Assembly (NCBI GenBank): GCA_020726505.1
Contig: JAHLEZ010000011.1
Coordinates: 434,001 to 498,000, forward strand
Direction: 5' to 3'
DNA: 64,000 nucleotides
Source: Leptodontidium sp. MPI-SDFR-AT-0119
Lineage: Eukaryota > Ascomycota > Leotiomycetes > Helotiales > Leptodontidiaceae
The notes under the pieces were generated by a model. That model did not search any database, was not told where the DNA came from, and was given only the letters and a program-made list of their open reading frames with translations. Of the stretch, positions 1 to 12,722 are shown piece by piece. A program made the translations under genes and the position numbers. Position 1 is the first letter of the stretch; each line of letters starts with the position of its first letter.

Positions 1-1401
1 CTGGTCGCCCCGCTACTACCTCTGTTGATATGCTCCATGAGGCTGCAGCTATAGATCCCGAGATGCTCATCGATGTCCAGGATTATGGACAGACATATTC
101 TGATGACCATCCTGCGGTACGGCAACTGAAACTTCAAGAAGCAATAGCCCGGATGCAAGACCGCTCGAAGGCACCCATCAATGCACTCAATATTGAATGC
201 AAAGAAGAGTAAGTCGGCGAGCAGTTCCCATTCGGTCTAGACCGGGACACGGAGACAATACGCTTCTTTGAATGTCTCAAAAGTTCTATAGCGCATGACT
301 GACTTTGGGATCCCCTAGACTTCTCATACCCCCGCCACTGGTCAAGCATTGCAGAGAGCTCGTAAATGCTACACGTTACGCTTCCTCTCAAGCTGTGCGA
401 CTAGCAGGACATCTGACTGAAATCGGGAAGAAGACTACGGAGACCATCCACACGCATGCCGTGGATATCCAATCCTGTATTAAGTTCCAGATCAATGGCC
501 AAGCTGGAGCGTTTTCATCTTGGCATATGGACAATATGGGCGTGTACACATGGTAAGCTGAACTTTCACGGGAAAGCCTCATGGGGATTAACGAGATTGA
601 TCTCGAAGCTGTCAACAAAAAAGATACTGATCTACCTGCAGGGTAACATTAGAGCCAAACACAACGTACACCTCCGCCGCCGCAGTGGAAGATTCCACCA
701 TAGCAGCCCGCGATTACGATAACTACTACTCAATACCCGAAGACGAGACCGTCCTCAAGCTCTGGGCCATCATCGTGACCACCACACCCGCCGAAGAAGC
801 CGAAGCCCGAGCCGGCTTCAGCAAGCACGGCGAGGACTGGAAACCGAACCCCAAATGGATCAAAGTCCTCGCCCTCACCCGCTTCGACACCCTGATCATG
901 CCGCCAGGTACGATCCACGCTCCCATCACGGTGACGGACTGTCTCTTCCGCGGGGGCATGGTGATGCAGAAACGATACATGAAAGACACGATGCGGCACT
1001 GGAAATTCTGCTCTGCATACCCCTTCTGCACGAACGAGAAGGCACCGAAACAGACGCGCTCGGTGATCGATTATCTCGAGAGAGTCATTCTTGCTAATCC
1101 GAAGGAGTATGGGTTTGGGGACGACTTTGACCCGGCGTTGTTCAAAGAGGAGTGTAAGCGCATCTCGGCCGTGGCGTTGAGCTGTTCGTGTAAATCGGGT
1201 TGTACGGGACGGGGTTGTAGTTGTTTGACGTATGGACAGAGATGTGGTCCCGGTTGTCATAAGGGCAAGAGGTGTAGTAATCCTTGTGGTGTTCATGAGA
1301 CTGGTCCGCCTGCGCAGATATCGTCTGCGCCGACGCCGGCTGCGATACCAACACCGAAGGCTGAACCGGCTGCGATTTTACCACCAACATTTTCTGCGTA
1401 G
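1..1401 (+). CDS. JmjC-domain protein with C-terminal CXC cysteine-rich domain (5' partial)
   Basis: Three exons can be joined in phase: <1-208, 319-552 and 642-1401. The frame is open at the left edge, so the start lies outside the window. Exon 2 ends in the JmjC-type segment SSWHMDNMGVYTW, giving the H-x-D iron ligands. Exon 3 supplies PPGTIHAP, whose histidine fits the third iron ligand. The family are Fe(II)/2-oxoglutarate oxygenases, often histone demethylases; the substrate here cannot be told. After the JmjC region comes a block of about 14 cysteines (approximately 1180-1300) beginning CSCKSGCTGRGCSC, which resembles tesmin/TSO1 CXC motifs that bind zinc and DNA. A short Pro/Ala tail follows. 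The JmjC-plus-CXC pairing is noteworthy. The exon joins and family assignment are firm; the role in chromatin is inferred. Confidence 0.82.
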
Positions 1402-2200
1402 GCATGGTATGGCATGGAGAACGGGGTTTTGGAGTTGGAGTTGGTGTTGGGAAATTGCTCGGGAGGCGTATTGCAGAAGAGATGGCGGATATGCTAGGAA
1501 CTACTTTCTACTGGGGTCTGTACGTATTTTGGTGTGTACAGTACCTTCTGCATTTTGGCTCGTGTGAAAGATAGGCAGTTAATACCACGGGCTGTTGGTC
1601 AAGGGACGACCATCTGATTTTTTCATTTACTCCCAATTGGGTCCTTGGCTAGGGCAATTGAGATGATTGGCTTGTAAGAGAGCGGGTGGTTGTAGAAGTG
1701 ATAGAAGAGGGGGCCTTTTTTTTATATATAGTGAACCAGGTGTACATAGCTAGGCGTAAGCGAAGAAGGGGGTTCCGACTTCTTCTTATTCCAGTCATGG
1801 GTAGTTTTTAACCTTTTATCCTCCAGATAAATAACCCCAGTACAGAAATATGACAGTTAAAGATGGGATGGCTTAAGACTGTTGGATGTTGTGATATGTG
1901 ATGGTATGTGCATGATTGCATCTAATTTGTATTGGTATATACATCCACTTTCGGAAATGATGTAGATAGCAAACGCCCCTGAGGTACATAGAGATGTCCT
2001 CTTTCTTCCCAAACTCCAAGAAATGCTGCTATGCTATGCTATACATGCTTACTTGCTATCCACGCAAAATGGTATCCATCCCAACTCCCCTCCGGAACTC
2101 CAGCCTAGAACAAAAACAAATGAAAATCCCAGACACGAACAGCCAAATAAACAAACTGACAAAAGAAAAGCTCTGCATAAGATCATCAACAACGCAATCA
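1402..2200. other. Intergenic, convergent 3' regions
   Basis: This lies between the 3' ends of the JmjC gene and the SGNH hydrolase gene, so it should hold two terminators or poly(A) regions. There is a T-rich run followed by TATATATA near 1716-1732. No supported gene was seen; the short ORFs at 1994-2265 are low-complexity shadows. Confidence 0.5.
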
Positions 2201-3785
2201 TCAACTCCCCTTCCCCCTCCCCCTCCCACCCTCCCATTCTAACCTCACTCCCCTCCCCATCCTAACCCTCTCCCCGACCTCCCTCCCAAGGACCCCATTC
2301 GCCACACCCCCCAATCGAAACGCATCCCACCACAGAAACAACCCTTGCTCCCTGCACACCAACATCCCATTAACATCCACCATCCCATCGACATCCTCTC
2401 CCTCTTGGACTTCTCGCACGCAGGGGAGGTTGACGCTGAGGAATGAGGAGGTGGTGGAGGAGGTGTCAGAACCGAGTCCGGATCCGTCGATTATGCCGGC
2501 GGATTGCAGGGCGTGGGTGAGGATTGCGGAGAGGACGTAGGTGGGGAGGGGGTGGTAGAATATATCTTTTTGGGGGAGGAGGGTTGTGGATAGGGGGGCG
2601 GCAGAGAGGCGGGTTCTGAAGAGGGCGGTTTTGGAGTTGGGGTTTGGGTTGGGGTTGGGAAGTGAGGGAGGTGTGCGGGGTGTGTGTCGGACGTCCGTAC
2701 GTGGTTGGTCTTCAGAGGGGGAGGAGGGGATGTTGATGTTGACGTTAGGGGGTTGGAAGGGTTCGGATGGTTGGAGGGGGATGACTTCTTCTTCTGGTGC
2801 TGGTTCTGGGGTGGAATTGAATTCGGGATCTGAGAGGCTGTTGATCCAAGAGCCCATTGTATTCTCCATCATCTGATTCCAACGTTCTGTCAGATACACG
2901 GCGTTCTTTTGCTGTTCTGCAACGCTGCTTGGGGAGAGTGGTGGTGGACGGTGAGTTTTCCATCCAGGAGTGAGAGTTGGATCGAAGAGACGCGGGATGA
3001 TGACTTTGAATTTCGGCCGGGTGGTGGCGTTTACCTCCGCCGGGTATAAGTTTGTGTCGAAGTGGTTGTAGAGGATGTCTAGTTGGGTGAAGATCTCGTC
3101 GATGGATCTGTCTGTGACGTTCATCGCCATTGCGAAGTCGAGACGTGCGAAGTCGTAGATATCCCAGAAACCGAAGGAGAGGACGAAGATGGTTTCCTTT
3201 GGAGCTTGGATGGGAGGTGGGAGGGAGAGGTAGGCTTGGATTTGGGTAGAGAGGTCGGGGAGGGTGTAGTCTGTGTCTTCGTGCGGGAGGAAGCGCGTGT
3301 TTTCTACGGCCCAGGCGTGGATTGTGTTGGAGGTTTTGACTCCTGTTGGTGGGAGGGAGGGCCATTCTGATGAGGGTTGAGTTGCGGCGAAGGTGAGGCG
3401 AGATGTGCAGTTTATCTGTAACAATTAGCCTTTGACCACTAATTGGATTGAGAAGAAATATACATACTTCTTCGCACATGACCTCTGGCCAACTCTTGCC
3501 CTTCGCTTCCTGGTTCTCCTCAACCGTATCGTCCACCCATGAATCTCCAAACACTACCAATCGAATCCCACCGCCAACATCTTCCTCTCCACTTGACTCG
3601 TCCTCATGCCAGCTCCATAGGCCCGAATAATTATCTATCGTCGTCCCAAGAGTGATATTCTGTAGATGCGTGCTGACCCTTGAGTTCGGAAGTAATAGAC
3701 AAATGGAAACCATAGACAGTACTGTCAACAGCACTGCGCCAGCAAGGCGTTTCTTCAGATTGGCCATCGAGTCCAATATAAGCAT
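2201..3785 (-). CDS. Membrane-anchored SGNH/GDSL-type hydrolase
   Basis: Two exons (3468-3785 and 2201-3415 on the minus strand) join in phase 0 across a 52-nt intron with GTATGT donor and ACAG acceptor, giving about 510 residues. The N-terminus has a hydrophobic segment (about residues 14-32) after a basic stretch, so it is a signal anchor or signal peptide. VVFGDSWVD (about residues 77-85) is the SGNH block I with the putative nucleophile Ser82. FGFWDIYD in exon 2 resembles block II/III of fungal GDSL esterases. Such enzymes de-acylate lipids or sugars; the substrate is unknown. The last third is Pro/Ser/Thr-rich and poorly conserved in look. An internal Met at codon 7 is an alternative start. 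Confidence 0.72.
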
Positions 3786-5861
3786 CGCTTGCTGGGTTCG
3801 AAAAGAAATGAGTTGATGTGAGATGAGATAAATGAGATATAGTTGATGTGCAAGTGATCTGGTCGAGCAAAGCAAGGCTATCCTCAGCCTTGTTTCTGCG
3901 TAGGGGATGAGAATTGCCAAGAGCTTGGCAGTGATGAAATGCCAATGGCGACGACCTTCCAAGACTTGCAGTGCCGCCCGAGCGCGCTGGTGGCTTGAAA
4001 GGAGCAAATCAAATTCCCAGGAAAGAAAAATAAAGTAGGTTGAGGGATATATATCTCAGCCTCGTCTGGATGTGGTGAAGAAGGAATGAATGAATATATG
4101 GATGAAAAGACGAGATGAGACAAGATGAGGAGAGAGAGAGATGATGACGGGAATGAGTACGTTGGAGCAGAGCAGAGGCGTCGTCAGCGCCCGTGTGGTC
4201 AGGGTTAGCGGCAGCAGAGATAAAAGTGGACGAGACAGGGGGTTTTGACACAGCGGGACAGTCTCTCTCGCACAACAAGACTTGGACTTACTTGGACCTG
4301 CATAAAAGTTACTTGATAAACAGTGAGCTTGACTCGAAAGGGGAATTCCTCACATGAGCTGAACTTCGTTTCATAAAGTAAAGTACTGTTGGTTGTAAAA
4401 GCGAGAATAAGCATCATTCGTTGGTTGCGGAGGATGGATATGTGTTTGTGTGTTGAGTTTAGTCAAGCGCTGCAACAACGCGTCTCGAAGACCTGAGTGT
4501 CAGTACCATACATAGGATGACATTAGTAATACTAAAATAAAAATAAAATAAAATAAAAAAACCACACGAGTATCTCCTCTCATACTCCGCACTGAGATGA
4601 CGAGTATGAAAATCTGCTCTGCATACGATTCGTAAGTCGTAATCTTCGAGCCAGATATCTTCAGCCACCCATCTGCACAAGGTGGCACAAGCTTCCCGTC
4701 TCCTCACTCCTGGCTAGGTACGAATTACTCCGGTCCATATCCTGGTCTCCGGTGTAGATCGCTCAATCCGGAAATCCACATCTTCTGTCTTATCTATGAA
4801 TAGATTTTCGAGATCATGCTCTATCTCGTCTCTGTGGAGGAGGAGTTGCGATCTCGAGAGTTAATTCCAGAGCTACGATATAATAAAGAAATATGTTTGT
4901 AGACTGTAGGCGGAAAGAATACTGCAAGAATACTGCGAGGAATAGTGGTATGAAAATAGGTTATGGAGATGGAGAGACCTGGGAGTGAGGCTGAAGATTT
5001 GATTCTCCGGTCTCGGGAGTTGGAAGTCGGAACTCGGGACCTGTGCTGGTGGACTTGCACCTGTGAGAGGTTGAAAAGAGAAGATTCGAAGCAATGAAAG
5101 GCATGGCACGGCAAGGCAAGGGAAAGGAAGGGAAAACTCGGCAAGTGGATGAAGATCCGGCAATGATGAGCCGACTTGGTTGGACGTGGGTGCGGTGGCA
5201 CTGTGGCTGAATCGAAATAAACAATAATAAAACACCAGACTAAAACTAGAACTAGAATCTGGTTGGTTGGTAGGCTCGGGTTCGGATTATTTGATTCGGG
5301 TGTTGAATAGAGAAGAGAAAGGAGGTGTCTGGAATGCGGTTGATGGCGTCATGAAGGAATGCTAGGGAAAGCTTGTCTTGTCCTTCCAGTGCAGGACCTT
5401 GAAAAAAGCGTGATGGGTTTCCGAAACGGGTCACGTGGATGTGCCGGTTTTCTGACTTGAGATGTTTTGAGTTGCTGGGATGGCCCTGATACTGTACAGG
5501 TGCCCAGGTTGAACTTAATTTAGGGAGTTAGTTACCCTTGGCGGATGTTAAGGTACTGGTACCCTAAATTCGAGGCCGTTGGCTAAATACTCGGTACCAA
5601 GCTTTTGTTGACATCAGTTCATTGGACGGGTATTAGACTTGTTTGTCTAGACGAGGCTGAGAAATTTGACTTCGAGAAGAAGTCTGGTTTGTTGTATTCA
5701 ATCCTTTGATTTGATCTATACAAGTAATTTGACTTCCTCTTGAACCGTGGACAATGTGCCCAGAGGTATCACACATCTATGCTTTCTGCAGCGGCGTAAC
5801 AACAAGAGTGTAACCAAACAAACGCCGGTCCCATGCAACGCCAAATGCTACCTTGCCCATT
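3786..5861. other. Intergenic stretch without a supported gene
   Basis: About 2.1 kb upstream of the SGNH hydrolase gene and downstream of the Utp12-domain gene. It contains A/T-rich simple sequence near 4530-4560 (AAAATA units) and several overlapping minus-strand ORFs between 4459 and 5434 that show no domain-like composition. Nothing else was recognised. Confidence 0.5.
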
Positions 5862-7037
5862 TTATCTCTTTTTGGAAAACACTGACTTCGTTTTGGTTAG
5901 CTTTGCTGGAGGCGATTCTGCGTCGCTGTCGTCCTCCTCTCCTCGGGAATCATCGTCAAGTTCATCCTCATCACCGGAATCCGCATCTGTCTCCTCTGCT
6001 TCGTCGTCCAGAAGACCATCTTCGTCACTGCTTTCCTCCTCTGAGTCAGAATTTATCCCATTCGTCATGGGCATATCGTCCGAAATATCGCTGTCCACGT
6101 CCGAAATATCTCCAGCGCCATTTCCTAACAACTTTGCGCCTCCTTCCTCCTCGCTTTCCTCTCCTTCAACATATATCACGCCTTCGTCCTCTTCGTCCTC
6201 GTCTGACCGCCTGCGTTGATCCTGTACACTTCGCCTGTATTCCACTTGCGCTCCCATCATATCCAGCTTCCCTTTCAGAGCCAGTACAGGCCTAAGAGCC
6301 GTGCTTCTTCCATCAATCACTCTATCCAACTCCGCGAGCTTCTTAATCAGATCTCGTTGTGTGGCTAGATATCCTCCATGTGTGACCGAGGTCCATTGAA
6401 CCCAAACCATCAAGCTCCCTGCTCTCCCTGGTCTTTTGAATAACCGGTCTGCAATTTTCTGTAATAGTATTCCCGCGAGTGGAGAGTCGAGACGTTGTAT
6501 CGTGGCGCGGATAGTATTCAAATCGGTGGTTTGGAGACATGATTCGAGAAGTGCGACATCGTTTGTCTTGAGAGCTTGGGAGAGGACCGTACCCAGTGAT
6601 GCGCCGGAGGGGGGCTGTATCGGTGCACCGTTGGGGTAGGTCAAAGCTTGTGAGGGGTCTTCGAAGGCAGCAGCAACATCGATGGGCTCATCTGCAAGGG
6701 CTTGAATTCGATCGCCAAACGATGCTTCAGCCAGTTCCTCCTCGACGTCGTCTTCGTTGTTGGGATTCGAAGGGTTGGCGGTGGTATCTTGTGCATCCTC
6801 CATCGCTACATCTTCCCCGGCTGCGGAACCAGCACTCTCTGCATCTGAATCTTCCAAGGCATCGTCACTACTCGAATCGCTAGATATATCGACAACGATG
6901 TTTGATGCCTTGGTCGCATAACCTCCTCCAGAAACCACGGCCCTCGAGTCATCCACAGTACTCTTTCCTAGAGGTTTTGCGCTTTGCTTGATGGTCGGCA
7001 AGCCAATCTTCATGGGGAGTTTTCGTTTGGTCGCCAT
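5862..7037 (-). CDS. Utp12-domain protein, UTP5/WDR43-like (small-subunit processome)
   Basis: Single-exon gene of 391 residues. Basic start (MATKRKLPMK), a long acidic Ser/Asp/Glu region (about 45-110), then a helical Utp12-type domain (about 150-265) containing LQTTDLNTIRATIQRL and the motif GSLMVWVQWTSVTHGGYL, which matches the C-terminal helical domain of Utp5/WDR43. It ends in a very acidic tail and a basic KLTKTKSVFSKKR terminus suited to nucleolar targeting. Utp12-domain proteins assemble on the 5' ETS of pre-rRNA during 18S rRNA maturation. Yeast Utp5 has an N-terminal WD40 propeller that is absent here, so this could be a different Utp12-family member. Function is inferred from the domain. 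Confidence 0.75.
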   Translation of the reverse strand: MATKRKLPMKIGLPTIKQSAKPLGKSTVDDSRAVVSGGGYATKASNIVVDISSDSSSDDALEDSDAESAGSAAGEDVAMEDAQDTTANPSNPNNEDDVEEELAEASFGDRIQALADEPIDVAAAFEDPSQALTYPNGAPIQPPSGASLGTVLSQALKTNDVALLESCLQTTDLNTIRATIQRLDSPLAGILLQKIADRLFKRPGRAGSLMVWVQWTSVTHGGYLATQRDLIKKLAELDRVIDGRSTALRPVLALKGKLDMMGAQVEYRRSVQDQRRRSDEDEEDEGVIYVEGEESEEEGGAKLLGNGAGDISDVDSDISDDMPMTNGINSDSEEESSDEDGLLDDEAEETDADSGDEDELDDDSRGEEDDSDAESPPAKLTKTKSVFSKKR

Positions 7038-8607
7038 GGTGCTTTAATGCTGGAATTGGAGGTTGATGGAGACTTGGAGACTGGTTCTATAGGACGTGGA
7101 GATTGGCGAGGGATCGAGGGTTGTGTAGTGGTGATGGTGCAGACTCGAGCGATGCCTTGCTGGTACTCGAAGCAGCAGCTAGTTTGCTTTGCTTTGCTTG
7201 CTCTGCTCTTCTCACACGCTCACAATTTCTCAAGCGGGATCTCACTTTTTTTCGCCAAGAGGTTGTCACGTGTGTTAGTGTAAGACTAGCGGTAGACTAG
7301 CGGCAGGCTTGGAAGGAAGGCACGGCCGTTCATTGGGCTGGCAATGCAGGGCTTTGCAGGTCGAGCACGATTTGATGAGTGGGCTGCTGGGGCAGGGCGC
7401 GGTGTGATTGGACTCGTTTAAGTCGTTCGGCACTAGCGCAGGCTGTCGCCCAATTTCTCCCTCGTTAATACTTTTAAAGACTCCGTCGTTCCTTCTGCTC
7501 TGTTCCTGCTCCTGCTGCTGGATTTTCTTCCCTCTGCGCGGCGCTCATTCGTCACTTCCTCGCTCCCCGTTCCGACCACAACACGGCGGCCACGACTCGA
7601 CACGCCCGACACGACACGACCACATGATAAAGCGCCTGCCTGCCTGCTTGCCTGCATTGCGCATCGCATCGCAACTTGAAATAATAACTCCCAAACCCAA
7701 GCCAGCCAGCCAACCAGCCCTACCAAACTAAACGCAGGACCTACTTTTCATCCAGTGCTGTCGGGACCTTGCCTGACCTTACCTGCACGTCTCACCATTC
7801 ACCATTCACCACTCACCATCCAAACAAACACCTTGCCCTTCCTCCTTCTTCTCTTGATTGACTGATCGATTCCACCGTCGGCCCGGTCTAGAATCAATCA
7901 ACAACACCCACCCAGCCACACATCCCGGTTGCGCTGCCCTGCCCTCTTTGGTTCGCCGCGCATAGGAGAGAAGAGTCATTAACTGACTGTCGCATTCATC
8001 CATCCATCCATCGCCACACGCCTGCGCATTTATTTGCTGCGTGTGCCCCCCCGGTGCTGGTGTTTGTTGTTGACTCCGGCTCTCCGTGACCGTACCTTAC
8101 TTGGGGTCTCTTTCGCTAGGTGTACTCTCCCCATCCTAACCAACCCATCCCAATCCCTTCAATCAACCTCACGATCCCCGACGCGCGCTTGTTCGTCGTC
8201 GCGTATCAACACAACACAACAAAACAACCACAACCCAACCTCACCATCGCGACGTCATCGTCGGCGCATTCATCCATCGCCTTCCACCCAAGGCGCATTC
8301 ACTCACTCACTCACTTCAAGGCTCTCAAGCCTTCGACGCGATTCTCGAAGTTGCGCAGTCGGCCAATACCGACCGGCTCATCTTGTCGCGCCAGACAAGG
8401 CTACGGGCTCAGCGCAAGGCTGCCAGCTTCAAAAAACAAACACCACCCCCACTCCCTTCCACCTGCATCTCTACAACTCTAAACAACTGTACTCGGTGTC
8501 GCGAACATCGTCGCATCCTACCCATCTACGGGCGCATTGACTGAGAGGTCGTCGCATCTTTCTCTCGTCTTGTGGCGTCGCCTCTCCCTGCAGAGGTCTG
8601 TTTGTTG
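7038..8607. promoter_or_regulatory. Divergent intergenic region with a pyrimidine-rich leader
   Basis: Shared upstream region of the minus-strand Utp12-domain gene and the plus-strand BET gene. The right half (about 7750-8600) is strongly C/T- and CA-rich on the plus strand, typical of long 5' leaders of fungal housekeeping genes. Several short ATG-started frames occur there (for example at 7624) and might act as upstream ORFs. No separate gene is supported. Confidence 0.45.
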
Positions 8608-11562
8608 ATGGCCGTCATGACCTCGCAACAGCCAGAAGGAGTCGCATTTGAGCAGAAGATACAGCCCGTTCCATCATCTGACAAGATGGCTTTGGATTTA
8701 GACATCAACGGGTGAGTCTGCCTCGAACTCCTTCCTCTTCATTGCCTTTCCTTTCCTTTCCTTTCCTTTCCTCTCCTCTCTTTTCCTTCCATGTCAAAAT
8801 GTACACATGCTTAATAAAATAAATTTTGCAGAAACACAAACCGAGATGAGACCACCATGAATGACGCTCCCACTGACCTACCCCTAAACGACCCCGTTCC
8901 CTCACCTCTACCCTCCGATAATGTTTCTGCCTTGGGGATTCCAGAAGTGAATGGAGCGAGTAATGTTGATGCCTTTTCTTCGAATCAAACAATCGTGGAG
9001 CCGACTAGCAACGCCGTCGAGTCACAGGCGACTGATACTTCGTCTATCTCAGCCCAAGAAATTCCTTCCTCCAATACAACCACCGAGGAGCAAATCCCAT
9101 CTTCGAGCGATCTCGCGCAACAAGACCTCACTGCCCCACCCGTGCCCGCTGATTCTGCCGTTGAAGCAGCAATCGAGGACGCCTCGGCTTCGACTACCGT
9201 ACCTCTGGTCATCGAGGCACCAGAATCAGATCTCCGACACGCCTCCCCACCTCTTGCGCCAGCGCAATCCGAGCAACCTGATCAAGCAGCTGATCCTGAT
9301 CTCGATCTGGACAGCGTACAGCTCCCAACTCCTCAAGAAGAGAAGGAAGCCGACGTTGTTGGTGTCAGTGCAGAAGTTGCTGACCTCACCGTCAACCAGA
9401 ACGAGGCTGCACCGGAAAGTTCTTTAGATCTCGGAACGAACCCACTCCCAGCTCCGATTGTCGAACAGGAATCTTCCATGCAAATTGAGCAAGCTACACC
9501 TCCACAAACCACACAAGAGCCTAACGGTACTGAGGCAGTTGGCACGCCACAACCTCCTACTTCTGCCAAGATTGCTCGTGAACGTGAAGACGACGACGAG
9601 ATCGAGCCTTCTGCCAAGCGCACAAAAACCGAGTCTGAACACACCATCTCCGATATGGCTCCTCCAGCCCAGAACGGTGATATGGAAGGTGTCGAATTTG
9701 AGTCTGCTAGCTCACCGCTCACACCATACGAAGTCAAGGAGCTTCTCAAGATTGTCAAGGCTGCCGCTAGATCACTCAATGGCAAGAACTTCAGAGCCCC
9801 AGTTGCAGAACTCTGGCCCAATTTTGCTGAATCATATGGTGAGAAGATTGCGAAGGAGGTTGACCTGAAAACCATGGAAAAGACTCTTGCCGCGGGTGGC
9901 TACACGTCTATGGAAGCTATTAAAGCCGATGTCCGCCTCATTTACGACAATGCTGTTACGTTCAATGGCGTTGATCACATGATCTCCAATTCTGCTCTTG
10001 AGGTTCGGAATGTCATATTAGGCAAGATTGACAATATGCCTCCTGAGCCTATCCCAGCCCCCAAGAAGGATAAGAAGGCCAAGAAGGGTACCCCTGTTCC
10101 GGATGCAGCAGCTCGTGATCGTCGTGTCTCCAAGGGTTCACACCCAGCTCCCACCACTGTTGCTGCTCCGGCACAAACCTTTGCGGTTGATCCAATTACC
10201 AATACACCTTTGATCCGTCGAGATTCCACGAAGGGTGATGGTGGTCGGCCCAAGCGCGAGATCCACCCTCCCAAGAGCAAGGATCTTGTCTACGCTGCGA
10301 GCAGACCCAAAAACAAGAAGTTCGCAACTGAGCTCAAGTTCTGTGAGGAGGTCCTGAACGAGGTCACAAAGCAAAAGTACTGGGCAGTGAATCATCCATT
10401 CACTATCCCAGTCGATCCAGTTGCTCTTGGTATTCCCAACTACTTCGCCATCATCAAGAAGCCCATGGATCTCGGAACAATGCTCAACAAGCTCAAGGGA
10501 GGTCAATACGGCAATGCCAGTGATTTCGAGAAGGACATGAGACAGATATTCTCGAACTGTTTCAAGTTCAATCCGGTTGGCAACCCAGTCCATGAAGTAG
10601 GCAAGCAGTTTGAGATTCTGTTCAACGAGGAATGGGACAAGAAGGACTCATGGATCGCTGAACACTCTCCTGCTGCAGCCAGCCCTAGTCTGCCCGAGTC
10701 CGAAGACGAGGAAGATGAGGAGGAGGAAGAAGAGGTTCAGAACCACAACAAGAACTCTCTTAGTGCGGCCAAGGAACTCTTGCTCGAGCACCAACAGAAG
10801 TTGATCAATTTGATGAGCGCCAAGAACAAAGACGAATTTGTCATCTCAATGCAACAGGATCTTGTAGAAACTGTCAAGAAGCGAGTTCACGAGGAAGAGG
10901 AGGCTGCAAAGAAGAAGACCAAGAAGCCCAAGGTTTCCAAGGCTCCCAAGAGAGCTGCTCCTGCTCCAAAGAAGTCAGGTGCTCCTAAGAAGGCGGCTAC
11001 TCAACGTCCAAAGTACATGGGAACCTTGGAGAAGGAGACCATCTCTGCCGGTTTGATGAATCTTCCCGATGATGTGTCAATGCAAGTTTTGGAAGACATC
11101 AAGAGAGAGCGACCAGGCCTTGACGTTAGTAACCCCCAAGCATATCCCATTTCATACTCTAACCATTCACTAGGCTGAAGATGATGGTACCTTGGAACTG
11201 GATATCGACTCGATCAGTCAGAACCTGCTCTGGAAGATTCACGGCTTGATCATGAAGCATGCGCCAGAGGTTGAGGAGGCTATCAGAAAGACAATCCAGA
11301 ACCGCGAGAGCCCCAAAGCCGCTGCCAAGCCTCCTCCCAAGAAGAAGAATAAGCCAATGAGCAGTGTTGACCAGGAGCGGAATATCAAGGTTCTTGAGCA
11401 GAAGTTAGGCAACTACAGAGCAAGCTCCGGCTCTCACTCTCAAGAGCCCGTTTTGCCTAGTAAGTTCGAGCTTTGATGTTAACTGCCTCAGGTGCTAACA
11501 GATCTCTAGCTGTTGAAGATGAATCTAGTGGAGATGAATCTTCTGGATCTGAGGAGGAATAA
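8608..11562 (+). CDS. bdf1: BET-family double bromodomain protein (Bdf1-like)
   Basis: Four exons (8608-8711, 8832-11124, 11174-11459, 11510-11562) join in phase and encode about 911 residues. Order: Ser/Thr/Glu-rich N-terminus; bromodomain 1 (about 330-436, with LIYDNAVTFNG); basic linker; bromodomain 2 (about 536-638, with KKPMDLGTML and FSNCFKFNP carrying the acetyl-lysine-binding Asn); an acidic patch; a KKTKKPK-rich basic stretch; the NET domain (about 761-830); and an acidic Ser/Glu C-terminus. BET proteins read acetylated H3/H4 and recruit TFIID or co-activators. Bromodomain 1 is divergent: the usual PMDL is replaced by KEVDL. The start at 8608 has a second Met three codons on. Intron 1 holds a CTTTC repeat. 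Confidence 0.93.
8745..8770 (+). repeat. CTTTC microsatellite in intron 1 of the BET gene
   Basis: About five tandem CTTTC units lie in the first intron and extend into a looser CT-rich run to about 8788. They form the pyrimidine side of the intron before the TTTTGCAG acceptor. Confidence 0.8.
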
Positions 11563-12722
11563 ATTCTCGTCAGTGTTGCCTGAATCAATCCTAATCTCCC
11601 CACCCTCTCGACCTCCTACCCATCGACTGTACCATACCCTTCCGATTTTGTTTGACGAACACTGTACAATACATACGATTCCATTCTCGATATGCTTTCC
11701 CTCGCCCGTTTTCAACACGCCCAATCTCGGCCTACTGCGTAGATATCCGAGCTAGGATGGATGAATGGTCTTCTTAGACCTTGGGTGGATGTGTCACTAC
11801 ATCAGGGGCCTCATTTTGCGTTTTTATGAGATCCGAAAAAGCAAAGCATAAAATGATGCAAACATTGATGAAGCAGAGCTCTGCGTATTCACTTGATTGC
11901 TCGCTCTGATTTCTGAGTTTGCAGCCGCTGCTCTGCATTCTTTGCAATGCACCGCAATTCTCTGGAGATGATATCTTCTACCGAGAACGCGAGAGCAAGC
12001 AAGCAAGCCTTGCCATGCAATGCAATACAAGGCAATGCGAACTTTCGAAACAAAAATGTGTATGATAGATTTTTTTCCCATGCCGTAAATCGGCTTCTGC
12101 GAAATAAGCGAGAGAGTGAGTGAGTAGCTGCAGCTGGGGATGATGGACGATGAATTGAACTTGGAGACGAAGTTGCTGCTGCTGCTCTGCTCCTGATAGA
12201 GTCTCATTCGCGAGGATGGATGGATGAATGAATGGATGGATGGATGCTGAAAAGACTTTCTGCCCACGAGCAGTAGGTAGCTAGCACGCATGCATACATA
12301 CATACATGAATGACAAAAATGACAAAAACAATAATTTGGACGTCTATTTGCACCGTGCTGTGGGATTGTGAATTGGTGTACTTGGTACTGTAAGGAGAAA
12401 TTGAGAGGTGCAAGCAGCTGCTACTGTACCTTAAATGGGGAGGAGATGTAATTGAAAGGACTGGGCGCTCGGAGTTGAAAACTGGAGTTTGGGGAGATTT
12501 GAAAGGACCCTCTCCTCTCCCCTTTGCCTTGACCTGAAACCTCTCTCTCCCTCCCCCATGGCCGCCTTACTTGATGAGATAAATAACTTTAGAGAAGAAA
12601 GCAAAAAGATCTCCCCACAGCCAAGTTCCAAGTTCCAAGTTCCCATGTAACATATCCCATCCAAGCCACAGAATAACGGGAACACAACACAAGAACGGGA
12701 CAGATCAGGACAGAACAGGACT

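Noticed and set aside
4821..5235. Three overlapping minus-strand ORFs of 87-126 residues
   Set aside because: All three frames open over the same stretch with Ser/Pro/Leu bias and no motif; a composition effect.
8034..8540. 168-residue plus-strand ORF before the BET gene
   Set aside because: Does not begin with a clear ATG; Ser/Thr/Pro/Arg composition of a pyrimidine-rich leader.
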